This document shows, piece by piece, positions 1-8,535 of a DNA stretch of 64,000 nt. How positions within the stretch are numbered: position 1 is the first letter of the stretch; every line of letters begins with the position of its first letter. A program made the translations under genes and the position numbers. This stretch comes from Brevibacillus aydinogluensis (GTDB lineage: Bacteria; Bacillota; Bacilli; Brevibacillales; Brevibacillaceae), in NCBI RefSeq assembly GCF_031954365.1, contig NZ_JAUSVZ010000006.1; one strand, written 5' to 3'. The notes below the pieces were generated by a model. It was not told the origin of the DNA. It ran no database searches and worked only from the letters and a program-made list of their open reading frames with translations.

Positions 1-1
1 C

Positions 2-289
2 GATCCCAAGCTGGTGCTGATCCGCTTTCACGGGCGTAACGTCTCCGGCTGGAACAATCCGGGCGAGGGGCAAAACTGGCGGGATGTCCGCTATCTCTAT
101 CAGTACAGCGAAGCGGAACTGGCGGAATGGGTGCCGCGCGTTCAGGAAGTGGCCCGGGAGGCAGCCGAGGTGTGCATCCTGTTTAACAACAACTCGGGAG
201 GGCACGCGGCCGGCAACGCCAAGCAGTTCATGGAGATGCTGGATGTCCGGCCGACGGGTCTGAATCCGCGTCAACTGGAGCTGTTCTAA
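2..289 (+). CDS. yunF: DUF72 family protein, C-terminal part (YunF-like)
   Basis: The gene is cut by the left window edge; the open frame runs in from base 2 and ends at a TAA, leaving about 95 C-terminal residues. The end matches the DUF72/YecE family: a strand ending in IRFHGRN, a YLYxYSExEL stretch, then FNNNxxGxAAxNA and a terminal motif close to LNPRQLELF. Members are TIM-barrel-like proteins of unsettled biochemical function. It lies directly upstream of yunE and yunD homologues, as in Bacillus relatives, which supports the YunF assignment. The N-terminal barrel is not visible. Confidence 0.85.
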   Translation, partial: DPKLVLIRFHGRNVSGWNNPGEGQNWRDVRYLYQYSEAELAEWVPRVQEVAREAAEVCILFNNNSGGHAAGNAKQFMEMLDVRPTGLNPRQLELF

Positions 290-311
290 CAGTACGAAAG
301 AAGGTTTGCAG

Positions 312-1136
312 ATGGTTTTCGCTATGGCAGCTTTGTTTCTCGTCGTGGGACTGGGGGCCGGAATGATAGGCAGCATCGCCGGATTGGGCGGCGGGATGTT
401 TTTTGTGCCGGCGCTGCTTTACTTTGCCAACGCCTACGAACCGGGCTCCGTCAGCCCGCAGGTGGCGGCGGGCACGTCTCTGTTGGTCATCGGAGTGACT
501 GCGCTCTCGTCGTCGATTTCTTACATCAGGCAGAAAAAGGCGGACGTGCAGACTGCCCTGCTCTTTTTTTTGGGCAGCGCCCCTGGTGCTGTCGCAGGCG
601 TGTACCTGAATACACTACTTCCAGTAAAGACGTTTTCACTGTTGTTCGGACTGTTTCAATTTGGCATGTTTGCCCTGATGATGGTCAAGGACAAAATCAA
701 GCCGCGGAACCTGTCATGGGATGTAAAGCGCCGCTTCGTCGATCCCGACGGCGTCGAGTACGAGTACGGGTACAAGCGGTGGGCAGCCGTGACAGTCGCC
801 TTTATGGTCGGCGTTGTCTCGTCGCTGTTTGGCGTGGGCGGGGGCCTGCTGATGGTGCCGGCGATGATCGTGTTGTTCCGCTTTCCGCCGCACATTGCGA
901 CCGCCACGTCGATGCTGGTTATTCTGTTCTCCGCCGCTGTTGGTTCCGCGACCAACATCCTGCATGATCACGTGCACTGGCTGTACGCCGCCATGTTGGC
1001 GCCGGGGGCCTGGATTGGCGGCAATCTGGGGGCGGCCGTGGCCGCTCGCTTGAAAGGCAAAACGATTGTGCTGCTGCTAAGGGTTCTGATCCTGGCAGTG
1101 GGAATCCAGATGATTGGCGATGCGATCTGGAAGTAG
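312..1136 (+). CDS. yunE: TauE/SafE-family membrane exporter (YunE-like)
   Basis: A 274-residue polytopic membrane protein of the TauE/SafE (DUF81) family, thought to move sulfite or other sulfur-containing organic anions. Two related halves each hold a glycine-rich signature: GSIAGLGGGMFFVPALL near residue 20 and SSLFGVGGGLLMVPAMI near residue 170. A hydrophilic loop near residues 120-155 separates the repeats, and about eight hydrophobic segments are visible. I chose the ATG at 312 over the TTG at 306 because the SD-like AGAAGG at 299-304 is too close to the TTG but well placed for the ATG. The real substrate cannot be read from sequence. Confidence 0.85.
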   Translation: MVFAMAALFLVVGLGAGMIGSIAGLGGGMFFVPALLYFANAYEPGSVSPQVAAGTSLLVIGVTALSSSISYIRQKKADVQTALLFFLGSAPGAVAGVYLNTLLPVKTFSLLFGLFQFGMFALMMVKDKIKPRNLSWDVKRRFVDPDGVEYEYGYKRWAAVTVAFMVGVVSSLFGVGGGLLMVPAMIVLFRFPPHIATATSMLVILFSAAVGSATNILHDHVHWLYAAMLAPGAWIGGNLGAAVAARLKGKTIVLLLRVLILAVGIQMIGDAIWK

Positions 1137-1158
1137 TAGCGAGAGGGAGGGGAGAGCT

Positions 1159-2595
1159 GTGGCGGACACTTGTACCTTGCACATTCTGCACACCAACGAC
1201 GTGCACAGCAACTTTTCCAACATGCCGCAGATCGCCTCCTGCCTGCGCCAGAACCGGCAGAGGTGGGAAGCGCAGGGTGAGCGGGTGCTGACCGTCGACA
1301 TCGGCGACCACGTGGACCGCATGAGCCTCAAAACGGAAGCGACGTGGGGGCGGGCCAACGTCGGGGTGTTGAACCGGAGCGGGTACCAGTACGTGACGAT
1401 CGGCAACAACGAGGGGATTACCTTCCCCAAAGAAAAACTGGACGCCTTATACGAACACGCCGACTTTACAGTGGTGGCCGGCAATCTGATCGAGCCGGCG
1501 AGCGGGCAGACGCCGCAGTGGGCGGTGCCGTACGCGGTACATCATTGGCCCGATTTGCGGGTGGGGATTCTGGGGGTGACGATCCCGTTTGTCCCGTTTT
1601 ACCGGATGATGGGGTGGGACCTGCGCGAGCCGCTGCCGCTGATCCGCGAGCAGGTCGCCATGCTTCGTCCTCAGGTGGACGTAATCGTGCTCCTGTCCCA
1701 TTTGGGCTATCAGGCGGACTGCCAGTTGGCCCGGGAGGTGGATGGACTGGACGTGATCCTCGGCGGCCACACCCATCATATACTGGAGCATGGCGAGCGC
1801 ATCGGCCGCACGTTGATCGCCCAGGCGGGCAGATATGGCGAGCTGGTCGGACACGTGCGTCTGACCTGGGATGCGGCGGCCAAACAGGTAAGCGGTCTGA
1901 GCGCCGAGCTGTTTCGCACGAACGACTATCAGCCCGAACCGGAGCTGGACGACTACTTGCGGCGGGAAACACTGGCGGCGGAAACCCTGCTGGATCGTCC
2001 GGCGGTTTCTCTCTCGACCGATCTGGACATCGGATGGACAAACGAAACGCCGTTTGGCTCGGTGTTGGCCGCCAGCCTGCGCAAGTGGACCGGAGCGGAG
2101 GTGGGTCTGGCCAACGGCGGGCTGCTGCTTACGACGCTGAAGCACGGCCCGGTGTCGTACAAAGACCTGTTGACCTGCGTGCCGCATCCGATCAATCCCT
2201 GTGCCGTCACGCTGACGGGGGAGCAGCTGCTGAGCGTGCTGAAGCGGGCTGTCCAGCCGGAAATGGTGCAGCGGGAACTGCGCGGTTATGGCTTCCGGGG
2301 CAACCAGATCGGCTGGATGGGCGTGGACGGCCTGCGGGTGTGGTATCGCCCGGGTGAGCAGCCGGACATCGAGCGGGTCGAAGTGAACGGTGAGCCGCTT
2401 GATCTCGGGCGGTCGTACCGGGTAGGCACTGTGGATATGTTTATGTTCAGCCGCCTGTTCCCGGAACTGGCCGACGGCGGCGAGATTCGGTTTTACCTCC
2501 CGGAGCTTTTACGAGACATCCTCGCGGTGACGCTGGGGGATGACGTACTGGTTCGCGCCGGCTTTGAACCGCGCTGGCTGCCCGTGACCATCTGA
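1159..2595 (+). CDS. yunD: Bifunctional metallophosphatase/5'-nucleotidase (YunD-like)
   Basis: A 478-residue 5'-nucleotidase-family protein. The N-terminal calcineurin-like domain shows HTNDVHSNF near the start, DIGDH, the GNNE variant of the GNHD motif, and GGHTHH near residue 200. The C-terminal 5'-nucleotidase domain contains TPFGSVLA and an NGGLL segment. No signal peptide is evident, so it is probably cytoplasmic, as reported for YunD. The GTG start at 1159 is preceded by GGGAGGGGAG; an in-frame ATG at 1114 lies inside yunE and is less likely. It follows yunE by about 20 bases and is probably cotranscribed. Confidence 0.88.
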   Translation: MADTCTLHILHTNDVHSNFSNMPQIASCLRQNRQRWEAQGERVLTVDIGDHVDRMSLKTEATWGRANVGVLNRSGYQYVTIGNNEGITFPKEKLDALYEHADFTVVAGNLIEPASGQTPQWAVPYAVHHWPDLRVGILGVTIPFVPFYRMMGWDLREPLPLIREQVAMLRPQVDVIVLLSHLGYQADCQLAREVDGLDVILGGHTHHILEHGERIGRTLIAQAGRYGELVGHVRLTWDAAAKQVSGLSAELFRTNDYQPEPELDDYLRRETLAAETLLDRPAVSLSTDLDIGWTNETPFGSVLAASLRKWTGAEVGLANGGLLLTTLKHGPVSYKDLLTCVPHPINPCAVTLTGEQLLSVLKRAVQPEMVQRELRGYGFRGNQIGWMGVDGLRVWYRPGEQPDIERVEVNGEPLDLGRSYRVGTVDMFMFSRLFPELADGGEIRFYLPELLRDILAVTLGDDVLVRAGFEPRWLPVTI

Positions 2596-2657
2596 CGGAA
2601 TTCCTGAACACCTGCCCGGCGAATGGGGCATGCTACAGGGGAAAGGAGGAGCGAATC

Positions 2658-2897
2658 ATGCGGTTTATCGACGAAGTGTACAATTTGTACAAAGGCCACT
2701 TCAACGGCAGCGAGGAGGACATCGTCGCCATCGTCGTCGGCATCTTGGCGGAACAGTCCCGGGAGGATTTGCTCCGTCTGGTGTCGGACATGGAGGAGGA
2801 AGAGCTGTTTCAGATGCTGGCCACCTACATGATCGAAGTGATGAAGCGAAAGGTGGCGATGGAAGACGAGCTGTCTCCCTCCCCGCAGGTGCATTGA
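2658..2897 (+). CDS. Small acidic conserved protein (DUF6154-like)
   Basis: A 79-residue acidic protein with a very good ribosome binding site (AAAGGAGG) just upstream. It begins MRFIDEVYNLYK and has a helical middle with an acidic MEEEEL cluster. Size, opening residues and position between yunD and yunC resemble the uncharacterised DUF6154 family of Bacillales; I recall that family only from general knowledge, so the name is tentative. It has no membrane segment or cysteine. Function unknown. Confidence 0.7.
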   Translation: MRFIDEVYNLYKGHFNGSEEDIVAIVVGILAEQSREDLLRLVSDMEEEELFQMLATYMIEVMKRKVAMEDELSPSPQVH

Positions 2898-2978
2898 GCT
2901 TTCGCGATAACACCCTTTCTGGCTGGATGTCATAGGATGGAAGCGCACCGACAGTTGGAGACAAAGGAGGAATCTGCG

Positions 2979-3281
2979 ATGATCGAGGTCGCACCCGTCC
3001 GTTTTGAAGAGGGAACGGCCATCGCCGTGACCGTGCGCTTGCCCAAAACCACACTGCTTGCCGTCACCACGGACAAAGGGTACATCATGTGTGGCGCGCT
3101 GGATGTCGGCTTGTTGAACGAACGACTGGCCAGCCGGGAGATCGTTGCCGGCCGCGCTGTGGGGGTCAAAACGATTGAGGAACTGCTGGACGCTCCCTTG
3201 GAATCGGTGACAGTGACGGCGGAGCGCCTGGGAATCACCCCCGGCATGATCGGTCGCGATGCCGTCCGCAAAATGTTTTAG
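2979..3281 (+). CDS. yunC: DUF1805 family protein (YunC-like)
   Basis: A 100-residue protein of the DUF1805/YunC family. Typical features are the central GYIMCGALDVGLLNERL and the downstream GVKTIEELLDAPLESVT. Family structures show a small alpha/beta fold; function is unknown. The ATG at 2979 follows AAAGGAGG at 2963-2970 with 8-base spacing, so I reject the in-frame ATG at 2937. It sits with yunD and yunE as in B. subtilis and is followed by an intrinsic terminator, making it the last gene of this transcription unit. Confidence 0.9.
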   Translation: MIEVAPVRFEEGTAIAVTVRLPKTTLLAVTTDKGYIMCGALDVGLLNERLASREIVAGRAVGVKTIEELLDAPLESVTVTAERLGITPGMIGRDAVRKMF

Positions 3282-3313
3282 CCTGTCCGGATGTGAAGCC
3301 TTGCGAAATGCGG

Positions 3314-3355
3314 AAAAAAGTCGCCTTTGTCGGCAGAGACGGAGGCGATTTTTTT
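3314..3355 (+). terminator. Intrinsic terminator after yunC
   Basis: An A-rich/AGTCGCCT arm pairs with AGGCGATTTTTTT across a 16-base loop. The trailing T run makes it a standard rho-independent terminator for the yun genes. Confidence 0.8.
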
Positions 3356-3432
3356 GCATTTGCAAACAGGTGCCTCTTTTCGACAGGAGCGGCCTTGTTG
3401 AGAAAAACATGTAGAAGCCGATCGAATCACGT

Positions 3433-3438
3433 TATAAT
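3433..3438 (+). promoter_or_regulatory. Perfect -10 box upstream of the HD-GYP gene
   Basis: A TATAAT hexamer lies 26 bases before the HD-GYP start codon. A clear -35 at the right spacing is not visible: TTGAGA is about 29 bases upstream, too far. The -10 is convincing, the full promoter less so. Confidence 0.45.
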
Positions 3439-3464
3439 AGGGGTACTACGACGAAAGGCGAAGA

Positions 3465-4565
3465 ATGGACATGAGATTGACCTCGATCCACAAGATTCGG
3501 CCGGGCGACACGCTGGCCCGTCCCATTTACGCGGAAAACGGAACCGTTCTGGTGGGCGCCGGTGTCGAATTGACGCAGCGCATGCTGGACAGGCTGAAAC
3601 AGATGAACATCGCCACGCTGTATATACAGGACAAGCGCACGGACGACATCGTGTTGGAAACGCCTGTGTCGGAGCAGACACGGCGGGAAGCGATGAGCGT
3701 CATTCAGACCGCGTTTCGCTCGGTGCATGAGTTTCCGCACAAATGGCAGCAGGTGTTTTCGGACAAGCAGTTGGGCCGTCAACTGCGGCAGGTGTTGTCC
3801 CGGGTGTCGGACGAGTTGAGAGCCTGCCGTTCGGCGATGAACCTGCTGGCGGATGTCTGCGCCTCTGATCACTACATTTTCTCCCACTCCTTCAACGTCA
3901 CGCTGTACGCCACTGCGCTGGCAATCAAATCCGGTTTTTCAGAACGAGAGGTGCTGGAGATCGGCATCGGTGCCATGATGCACGACATCGGCAAGATGGC
4001 CATTCCCGACGAAATCTTGAAAAAGCCGAACCGCCTCACCCCGGAAGAGTATGAAGTGATGAAAAAGCACGCCGAGTACGGGTTTGAACTGCTGCGCCGG
4101 CAGGAAGACATTCCGCTGCTGTCTGCCCACTGCGCGTACCAGCACCACGAACGGCTGAACGGGACAGGCTATCCGCGCCGCTTGAAGGGCGGGGAGATTC
4201 ATCCGTACGCCCAGTTGGTGGCCGTTTGCGACGTGTTTGACGCGCTGACTACACACCGCATCTACCGACCGTCGCTTCTGCCCCACGAAGCGATGGAGAA
4301 GCTGTTTGCCGGGACGGAAACGTTGTTTGCCAAGCCGTTTGTGGAATGCATGCGGGACACCATTTCCCTCTACCCGCTGGGCTTGTCGGTGACGCTCAAT
4401 ACGGGCGAGTCGGGCGTGGTCGTCGATTCCAACAAGGGCATGCCCAGCAGGCCCATCGTCCGCATCCTCTACGACGAAAAAGGCGAGCCGGTGGCGTCGC
4501 CGTACGAATACGACCTGTCCAAGCGGCTGCAACTGATGATCGTTGCCTGCGACGGCCTGGTATGA
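3465..4565 (+). CDS. HD-GYP domain phosphodiesterase
   Basis: A 366-residue protein expected to hydrolyse cyclic di-GMP. The N-terminal ~110 residues form a small domain of the type seen before many stand-alone HD-GYP domains (IRPGDTLARPIY). The catalytic domain holds HDIGK near residue 173, then the HHExxxGTGYP signature near 227 and DVFDALTTHRIYRP. All expected metal-binding residues appear present. There is no receiver domain, GGDEF domain or transmembrane helix. The ATG at 3465 has a weak AAGGCGAAG upstream; the ATG at 3471 is an alternative. It is convergent with corA, 19 bases away. Confidence 0.88.
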   Translation: MDMRLTSIHKIRPGDTLARPIYAENGTVLVGAGVELTQRMLDRLKQMNIATLYIQDKRTDDIVLETPVSEQTRREAMSVIQTAFRSVHEFPHKWQQVFSDKQLGRQLRQVLSRVSDELRACRSAMNLLADVCASDHYIFSHSFNVTLYATALAIKSGFSEREVLEIGIGAMMHDIGKMAIPDEILKKPNRLTPEEYEVMKKHAEYGFELLRRQEDIPLLSAHCAYQHHERLNGTGYPRRLKGGEIHPYAQLVAVCDVFDALTTHRIYRPSLLPHEAMEKLFAGTETLFAKPFVECMRDTISLYPLGLSVTLNTGESGVVVDSNKGMPSRPIVRILYDEKGEPVASPYEYDLSKRLQLMIVACDGLV

Positions 4566-4584
4566 AGCTGCGCGGGGAGTCCCT

Positions 4585-5520
4585 TCAAAGCCACTTTTTT
4601 CGCTTGAAAATCCAGAACATCGTCAAGCCGAGCGCGGCCATGAACGCGAGGACGAGGTAGTAGCCAAATGGGGATTTTAACTCCGGCATGTATTCGAAGT
4701 TCATCCCGTAGATGCCGGTCACGATGGTCAGCGGCATGAAAATCGTGGTCAGGGCGGTAAAAATGCGCATGATGTCGTTCGTCCGCCCGGCCACGGCGGA
4801 GTGGTACGCTTCCCGCAGGTTGCTGATCAGGTCGCGAAACGTATCGAAGCTTTCCACGATCTTGACCGCGTTTTCCAATATATCGCCGAAGTACTTCCGC
4901 AGACGGGGTTCGATCAGCGGAAGTTCTTTTGTATGCAGCGCATCGATCAGATCGCGCTGCGGCAGGAGCATCTTGCGCGCGTACAGCACTTCACTCCGCA
5001 GGCCGACGATCTGGTTCAACTGTGTCTTGTGCACGTTGAGCAGGATGTCTTCCTCCAGTTTTTCGATCAGTTCCTCGATATGTTCGACCACCTCAAAATA
5101 CCGGTCCACGATCTGGTCCACCAGATGGTAGAGAAACGCGTCCGGCCGGTTCAGCTCTTCCTCCCTGACGATTTGCAGCAGACGTGAGTAGATTTCGTGG
5201 GGATGCTTGCTGACAGTGATGATGTAGTGGCTGCCCAAAAAAATGTTGACCTCTCGCAAAAAGATATCCTGGTCGCGGAATTCCGCATTGTTAATGACGA
5301 TGAAATAGTGATCGTGGTAAATCTCCAGCTTGGGTCGCTGCTCCTCCTCATCCAGACAGTCGTCGATCGCCAGGTCGTGCAGCCCGAACAGCGGCTGCAG
5401 CACATCAAGGTCAAACAGGGTGGCGTCGATCCAGTAAAAGCCGACGGCGGGCGGTGTGCGTGTCTCGTCGAGGTCGTCAATCTGGGTGATCAGTCCGTTC
5501 TGTATCAGTCGAATCTTCAT
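4585..5520 (-). CDS. corA: CorA-type magnesium/cobalt transporter
   Basis: A 311-residue protein with a large cytoplasmic alpha/beta and long-helix N-terminal domain and two C-terminal transmembrane helices. The first helix ends in the family-defining YGMNFEYMPE (GMN motif) loop and the protein ends FKRKKWL. CorA pentamers conduct Mg2+ (also Co2+ and Ni2+) into the cell. The start codon is preceded by AGGAG with 8-base spacing. The 5' end overlaps the 3' end of a small upstream gene on the same strand, suggesting coupled translation. No M-box-like leader was seen. Confidence 0.93.
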   Translation of the reverse strand: MKIRLIQNGLITQIDDLDETRTPPAVGFYWIDATLFDLDVLQPLFGLHDLAIDDCLDEEEQRPKLEIYHDHYFIVINNAEFRDQDIFLREVNIFLGSHYIITVSKHPHEIYSRLLQIVREEELNRPDAFLYHLVDQIVDRYFEVVEHIEELIEKLEEDILLNVHKTQLNQIVGLRSEVLYARKMLLPQRDLIDALHTKELPLIEPRLRKYFGDILENAVKIVESFDTFRDLISNLREAYHSAVAGRTNDIMRIFTALTTIFMPLTIVTGIYGMNFEYMPELKSPFGYYLVLAFMAALGLTMFWIFKRKKWL

Positions 5521-5701
5521 GAACCATGCTCCTGCCGATGGATGATGAGGGAGGGGGTGCGTTTGAGGACGCGCCGTCGCTCGGAGACTGACGGGCAGCC
5601 ATGCGCGGCCAGATGCGCGTCAGGATCAGCTCGTACGCCGTCCGCAGCGCCTCTCTGCTTGGAGCGCTGCGGACGACCTGGTCCGGGTCGGACGTCTTCA
5701 T
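5477..5701 (-). CDS. Small protein encoded upstream of corA
   Basis: A 74-residue frame with a near-consensus AAAGGAGG ahead of ATG at 5701. It overlaps the first 44 bases of corA on the same strand. The N-terminal half (residues 8-32) looks helical and contains REALRTAYELILTRIW; the rest is Ser/Pro/Asp-rich and probably disordered. I do not recognise the family. The strong SD and the overlap suggest it is translated and may couple translation into corA. It could also be an unimportant leader peptide. Confidence 0.5.
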   Translation of the reverse strand: MKTSDPDQVVRSAPSREALRTAYELILTRIWPRMAARQSPSDGASSNAPPPSSSIGRSMVHEDSTDTERTDHPD

Positions 5702-5904
5702 GGGATACCGCCTCCTTTTTCCGATCGGTGTCACCATCAAGGGTATGACGTCACGCCCGTCCGCTTGCCGTTTTCGTGTTGACGGACAGCCCGGTTTCCT
5801 TCCTGTAGTGTGCCTCACTTTCCGCTATTTGTTTCCTTGGGGAATGCCTATTCGTCGCGTATTGACTGGACTTGATCCGATGCGAATACGCCAAACAAAA
5901 TGGT

Positions 5905-5930
5905 TTTCAAACGATTATTTCAAACGATTA
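5905..5930 (+). repeat. Two tandem copies of a 13-bp repeat upstream of hemAT
   Basis: The 13-mer TTTCAAACGATTA occurs twice, perfectly and without a gap. It sits in the 369-base gene-free stretch (5702-6070) between the corA leader gene and hemAT, about 140 bases before the hemAT start. A weak promoter follows (TTGGAA near 5978, TATAAG near 6000). The arrangement suggests a binding site for a dimeric or tandem regulator. Nothing else was seen in this stretch. Confidence 0.6.
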
Positions 5931-6070
5931 TGAAACAACGGACTGACATTTTTTTGCTGCAGCGAAGACGCACGGGTTTGGAAGGCAGCATGATCGGGGT
6001 ATAAGTATGTAGATGATGGTGCCAAATGGGGGTTATGGTGAAAATTACTGGAAAAAAAGGAGAGCAAAGA

Positions 6071-7387
6071 ATGAGCAAAAGCCCATTTTCGAATTGGTTC
6101 GGCCGAAAGAGCGGCCGCAAAGACGAATCTTTTTTTCGGGACATGCGGGATAAAGGAGAAATCCTCATCGATCCGCAGTCCGAGCTGGCCAGACAATTGT
6201 CGATGATTTATTTGACCGAAGAGGATCTGGCCGTGGTCAAAGCGCTTCAGCCCTTGATTGCCCAACACATCGACAACATCGTTGACAGCTTTTATGACAA
6301 GCTGGAGCAAGAGCCGAAATTGATGTCCATCATCGAGAATAAAAGCTCGATCGAACGGCTCAAACAGACGCTGAGACGGCACATTCAGGAGATGTTCAAC
6401 GGCCGGATCGACGCCGCCTATATCGAGCAGCGCAGACGGATCGCCATCGTTCACGTGAACATCGGGCTGGAACCGAAATGGTACATTGGCTCGTTTCAGA
6501 ATCTGCTGGCATCGCTGATCGAGATTATGGACGATGCAATTGCGGACAAGCAGGATTTTGTCCGGGCCGTGACCGTGGTGACGAAACTCCTCAATATCGA
6601 ACAACAGCTCGTGCTGGAAGAGTACGAAAATGAGCACGAGCGGATGCGGCAGGAAACGCAGCGGAAAAACGAGCAGCTTCGTCAGGTCCTGGCCCAGTCC
6701 GCCCACGAGCTGGCAGCCATTTCGGAGCAGACCAACACGTCGGTGCAGCAGCTGACGGAACAATCACGGGACGTGCTCCGCTTTGCAGAGAGCGGCACGA
6801 GCCATTCCCTGCGCGCCCAGCAGTTGTCCCAGGAAGGCAGGGAAAAGCTGGAGACCCAGCAGAAGCAGATGGAGTTGATCCAGCAAAGCGCCCAGCAGAT
6901 CGCTGCGGAAATGGGCACACTGGAGGAGATTGCCGAAAAAATTCGCGGCATCGTCGACGTGGTGACCGCCATTGCCGAACAGACCAACCTGCTGGCGCTC
7001 AACGCCGCGATCGAAGCGGCTCGTGCCGGAGAACAAGGGCGCGGGTTTGCCGTCGTGGCCGACGAAGTGCGCAAATTGGCGGAACAGACGAAACAGTCCG
7101 TCTCCGGCGTGACGGAACTGATCGAAAAGACCAGCGCCCAGACGGTCAGCATGTCCGCAGTGGTCAAGGAAGTGGAGCAGATGGTGGCGTCCAGCACCGC
7201 GATGACTGCCGAGACTACCGCCTTTTTCGCGGAAATCCTGCAGGCGGTGACCGAGAGCAAAGAGCAGAGTACGCACATCCAGCAGGAACTGGAACGCTTC
7301 TTCAAGGTGATGGAAGACATCAATAAATCGGTATCGCAGGTGGCCGTCTCCGCCGACCAGCTGTCCGCGATCACGGAAGACCTGTAA
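6071..7387 (+). CDS. hemAT: Globin-coupled aerotaxis receptor (HemAT-like)
   Basis: A 438-residue soluble chemoreceptor close in length to B. subtilis HemAT. The N-terminal globin-like sensor (residues ~30-190) contains RIAIVHVNIGLEPKWYIGSF, whose His corresponds to the proximal haem ligand. The C-terminal methyl-accepting domain has the hairpin tip EQTNLLALNAAIEAARAGEQ and the following GRGFAVVADEVRKLAEQ, which contact CheA and CheW. There are no transmembrane helices. I chose ATG 6071 because AAAGGAGAG precedes it; an in-frame ATG at 6026 lacks a good SD. It probably binds O2 and signals to the flagellar motor. Confidence 0.9.
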   Translation: MSKSPFSNWFGRKSGRKDESFFRDMRDKGEILIDPQSELARQLSMIYLTEEDLAVVKALQPLIAQHIDNIVDSFYDKLEQEPKLMSIIENKSSIERLKQTLRRHIQEMFNGRIDAAYIEQRRRIAIVHVNIGLEPKWYIGSFQNLLASLIEIMDDAIADKQDFVRAVTVVTKLLNIEQQLVLEEYENEHERMRQETQRKNEQLRQVLAQSAHELAAISEQTNTSVQQLTEQSRDVLRFAESGTSHSLRAQQLSQEGREKLETQQKQMELIQQSAQQIAAEMGTLEEIAEKIRGIVDVVTAIAEQTNLLALNAAIEAARAGEQGRGFAVVADEVRKLAEQTKQSVSGVTELIEKTSAQTVSMSAVVKEVEQMVASSTAMTAETTAFFAEILQAVTESKEQSTHIQQELERFFKVMEDINKSVSQVAVSADQLSAITEDL

Positions 7388-7408
7388 CGATAGCCTGTAA
7401 CGACAAAC

Positions 7409-7441
7409 AGGCACACTATGGTGCTGTTCCATGGTGTGCCT
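7409..7441. terminator. Hairpin between convergent hemAT and crp-like genes
   Basis: AGGCACACTATGG pairs with CCATGGTGTGCCT around a short loop with a single G-T pair. It lies between two convergent genes and its right edge touches the stop codon of the crp-like gene. The T run is weak on both strands, so termination strength is uncertain. Confidence 0.6.
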
Positions 7442-7943
7442 ACGTGTTTTTACGCAGCAGCCGGTTCACCGTCTCCCGCCGCAGCCCGACCAACTGGCCG
7501 ATCTCTTCCTGGGTGAGCAGCTCGGTCAAGGCGTAATCGCCCACGTACGTGCGAAACCAATCGGTCAACAGAGCCAGCTTGTCCGCCGGAGAGGAAGCGG
7601 TTAATTGGTCCATGCGCTGCTGGGTGAGCCGCAGCTTCATCTGGAGCTGCAATGCGATGTCCCGGTACATCAGCGGGTTTTCCTCCAGCGAGCGGTACCA
7701 CTCGTCCGGAGGGATGACGTCCACGTCGCTGGTCATCAGGGCGATTGCGGTTCCGTGGTATTCCTTGTCCGACAGGAGCGAATGATGGGGAACGATTTCT
7801 CCGGGCAGCAGAATGTTGAACAGAAACGGTGAGCCGTCCTGCTGCACCCTTACTACCTTCAACAGGCCCGACTGGATGCGAAAAAGCGGTCCCCGCTCGC
7901 CCTGGCGAAACAGGACGTCCCCTTTGTGCAGCCTCATCGGCAT
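7440..7943 (-). CDS. Short Crp/Fnr-family transcriptional regulator
   Basis: A 167-residue regulator with a cyclic-nucleotide-binding-like beta roll (residues 1-85), a long dimer helix (~90-115) and a C-terminal winged-helix HTH containing LTQEEIGQLVGLRRETVNRLLR. It is shorter than the usual 200-230 residues: the protein ends six residues after the recognition helix, so the wing is missing. No Fnr-type cysteine cluster is present. Its convergence with hemAT hints at a redox or gas-responsive role, but that is only context. Confidence 0.8.
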   Translation of the reverse strand: MPMRLHKGDVLFRQGERGPLFRIQSGLLKVVRVQQDGSPFLFNILLPGEIVPHHSLLSDKEYHGTAIALMTSDVDVIPPDEWYRSLEENPLMYRDIALQLQMKLRLTQQRMDQLTASSPADKLALLTDWFRTYVGDYALTELLTQEEIGQLVGLRRETVNRLLRKNT

Positions 7944-7973
7944 CCCTCCGTCTCGCGTGACGGGCCTATGCCG

Positions 7974-8363
7974 TCAGCGGGTAGATTCAAAGAGTTCCAG
8001 CCGTTCCCCGTCCGGCCCCTCGAAAAAGATGTAGCGCGAACCGTTGGGCAGCGTCGTCGGCGCATCGTCCACAAAGGTGACGCCCAACCGTTTCAGCCGC
8101 TCGATTTCCTCGTCCAGGTTGTCCACCGTAAACGCGAGGTGGTGCACCTTGCCTTCCACCGGCAGCTCGCTGTTATAGCCGTGGATCAGTTCCAGTTCCG
8201 TCTCCGTGGTGCCGGGGAACCCCAGAAACGCCAGCGTGATCCCGGGGTTGGTGTGGACCAGCGTACCGCGGCATTCCAAGCCCACGACATCCCGGTAAAA
8301 GGCGATCGACCGCTCCAGATCCTTGACCATCAGGCCGACGTGTTCGATCTTTTTCACTGCCAT
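7974..8363 (-). CDS. VOC-family (glyoxalase-like) metalloenzyme
   Basis: A 129-residue single-domain vicinal-oxygen-chelate protein with two beta-alpha-beta-beta-beta modules. Expected metal ligands are visible: His in IEHVGLMV, Glu in TELELI, His in VHHLAFTV and Glu in GERLELFE. The pattern fits glyoxalase I or methylmalonyl-CoA epimerase-type proteins, but the substrate is not decidable. I moved the start from 8369 to 8363 because GGGGAG is only two bases from the first ATG and correctly spaced for the second. The neighbouring operon handles acyl-CoA chemistry, so an acyl-CoA epimerase is possible. Confidence 0.82.
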   Translation of the reverse strand: MAVKKIEHVGLMVKDLERSIAFYRDVVGLECRGTLVHTNPGITLAFLGFPGTTETELELIHGYNSELPVEGKVHHLAFTVDNLDEEIERLKRLGVTFVDDAPTTLPNGSRYIFFEGPDGERLELFESTR

Positions 8364-8492
8364 GCTCATCTCTCCCCTTTTTTCCAGTCGTTTCCCTCAT
8401 TGTAGACGATTTTTCCCAAAAAGTCTGTACGCGGTTTTGGGCGGCGCACGCAGGCGCTATTTTCTAGTCGGACATATTTCAACCAGAAATAA

Positions 8493-8522
8493 TTGACATT
8501 CTTTTCGGAATTAAATTACTAT
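8493..8522 (+). promoter_or_regulatory. Probable sigma-A promoter of the GntR-CaiB-HMGL-TRAP operon
   Basis: A perfect TTGACA -35 (8493-8498) is followed after 18 bases by TACTAT (8517-8522). It is the best promoter in the 218-base gap before the gntR gene, and an inverted repeat lies just downstream. Confidence 0.6.
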
Positions 8523-8535
8523 TTGGAAAACAATT

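Noticed and set aside
1447..2187. Long antisense frames over yunD and many other genes
   Set aside because: GC-rich third positions create open antisense frames; they have low-complexity Arg/Pro/Gly translations and no start signals.
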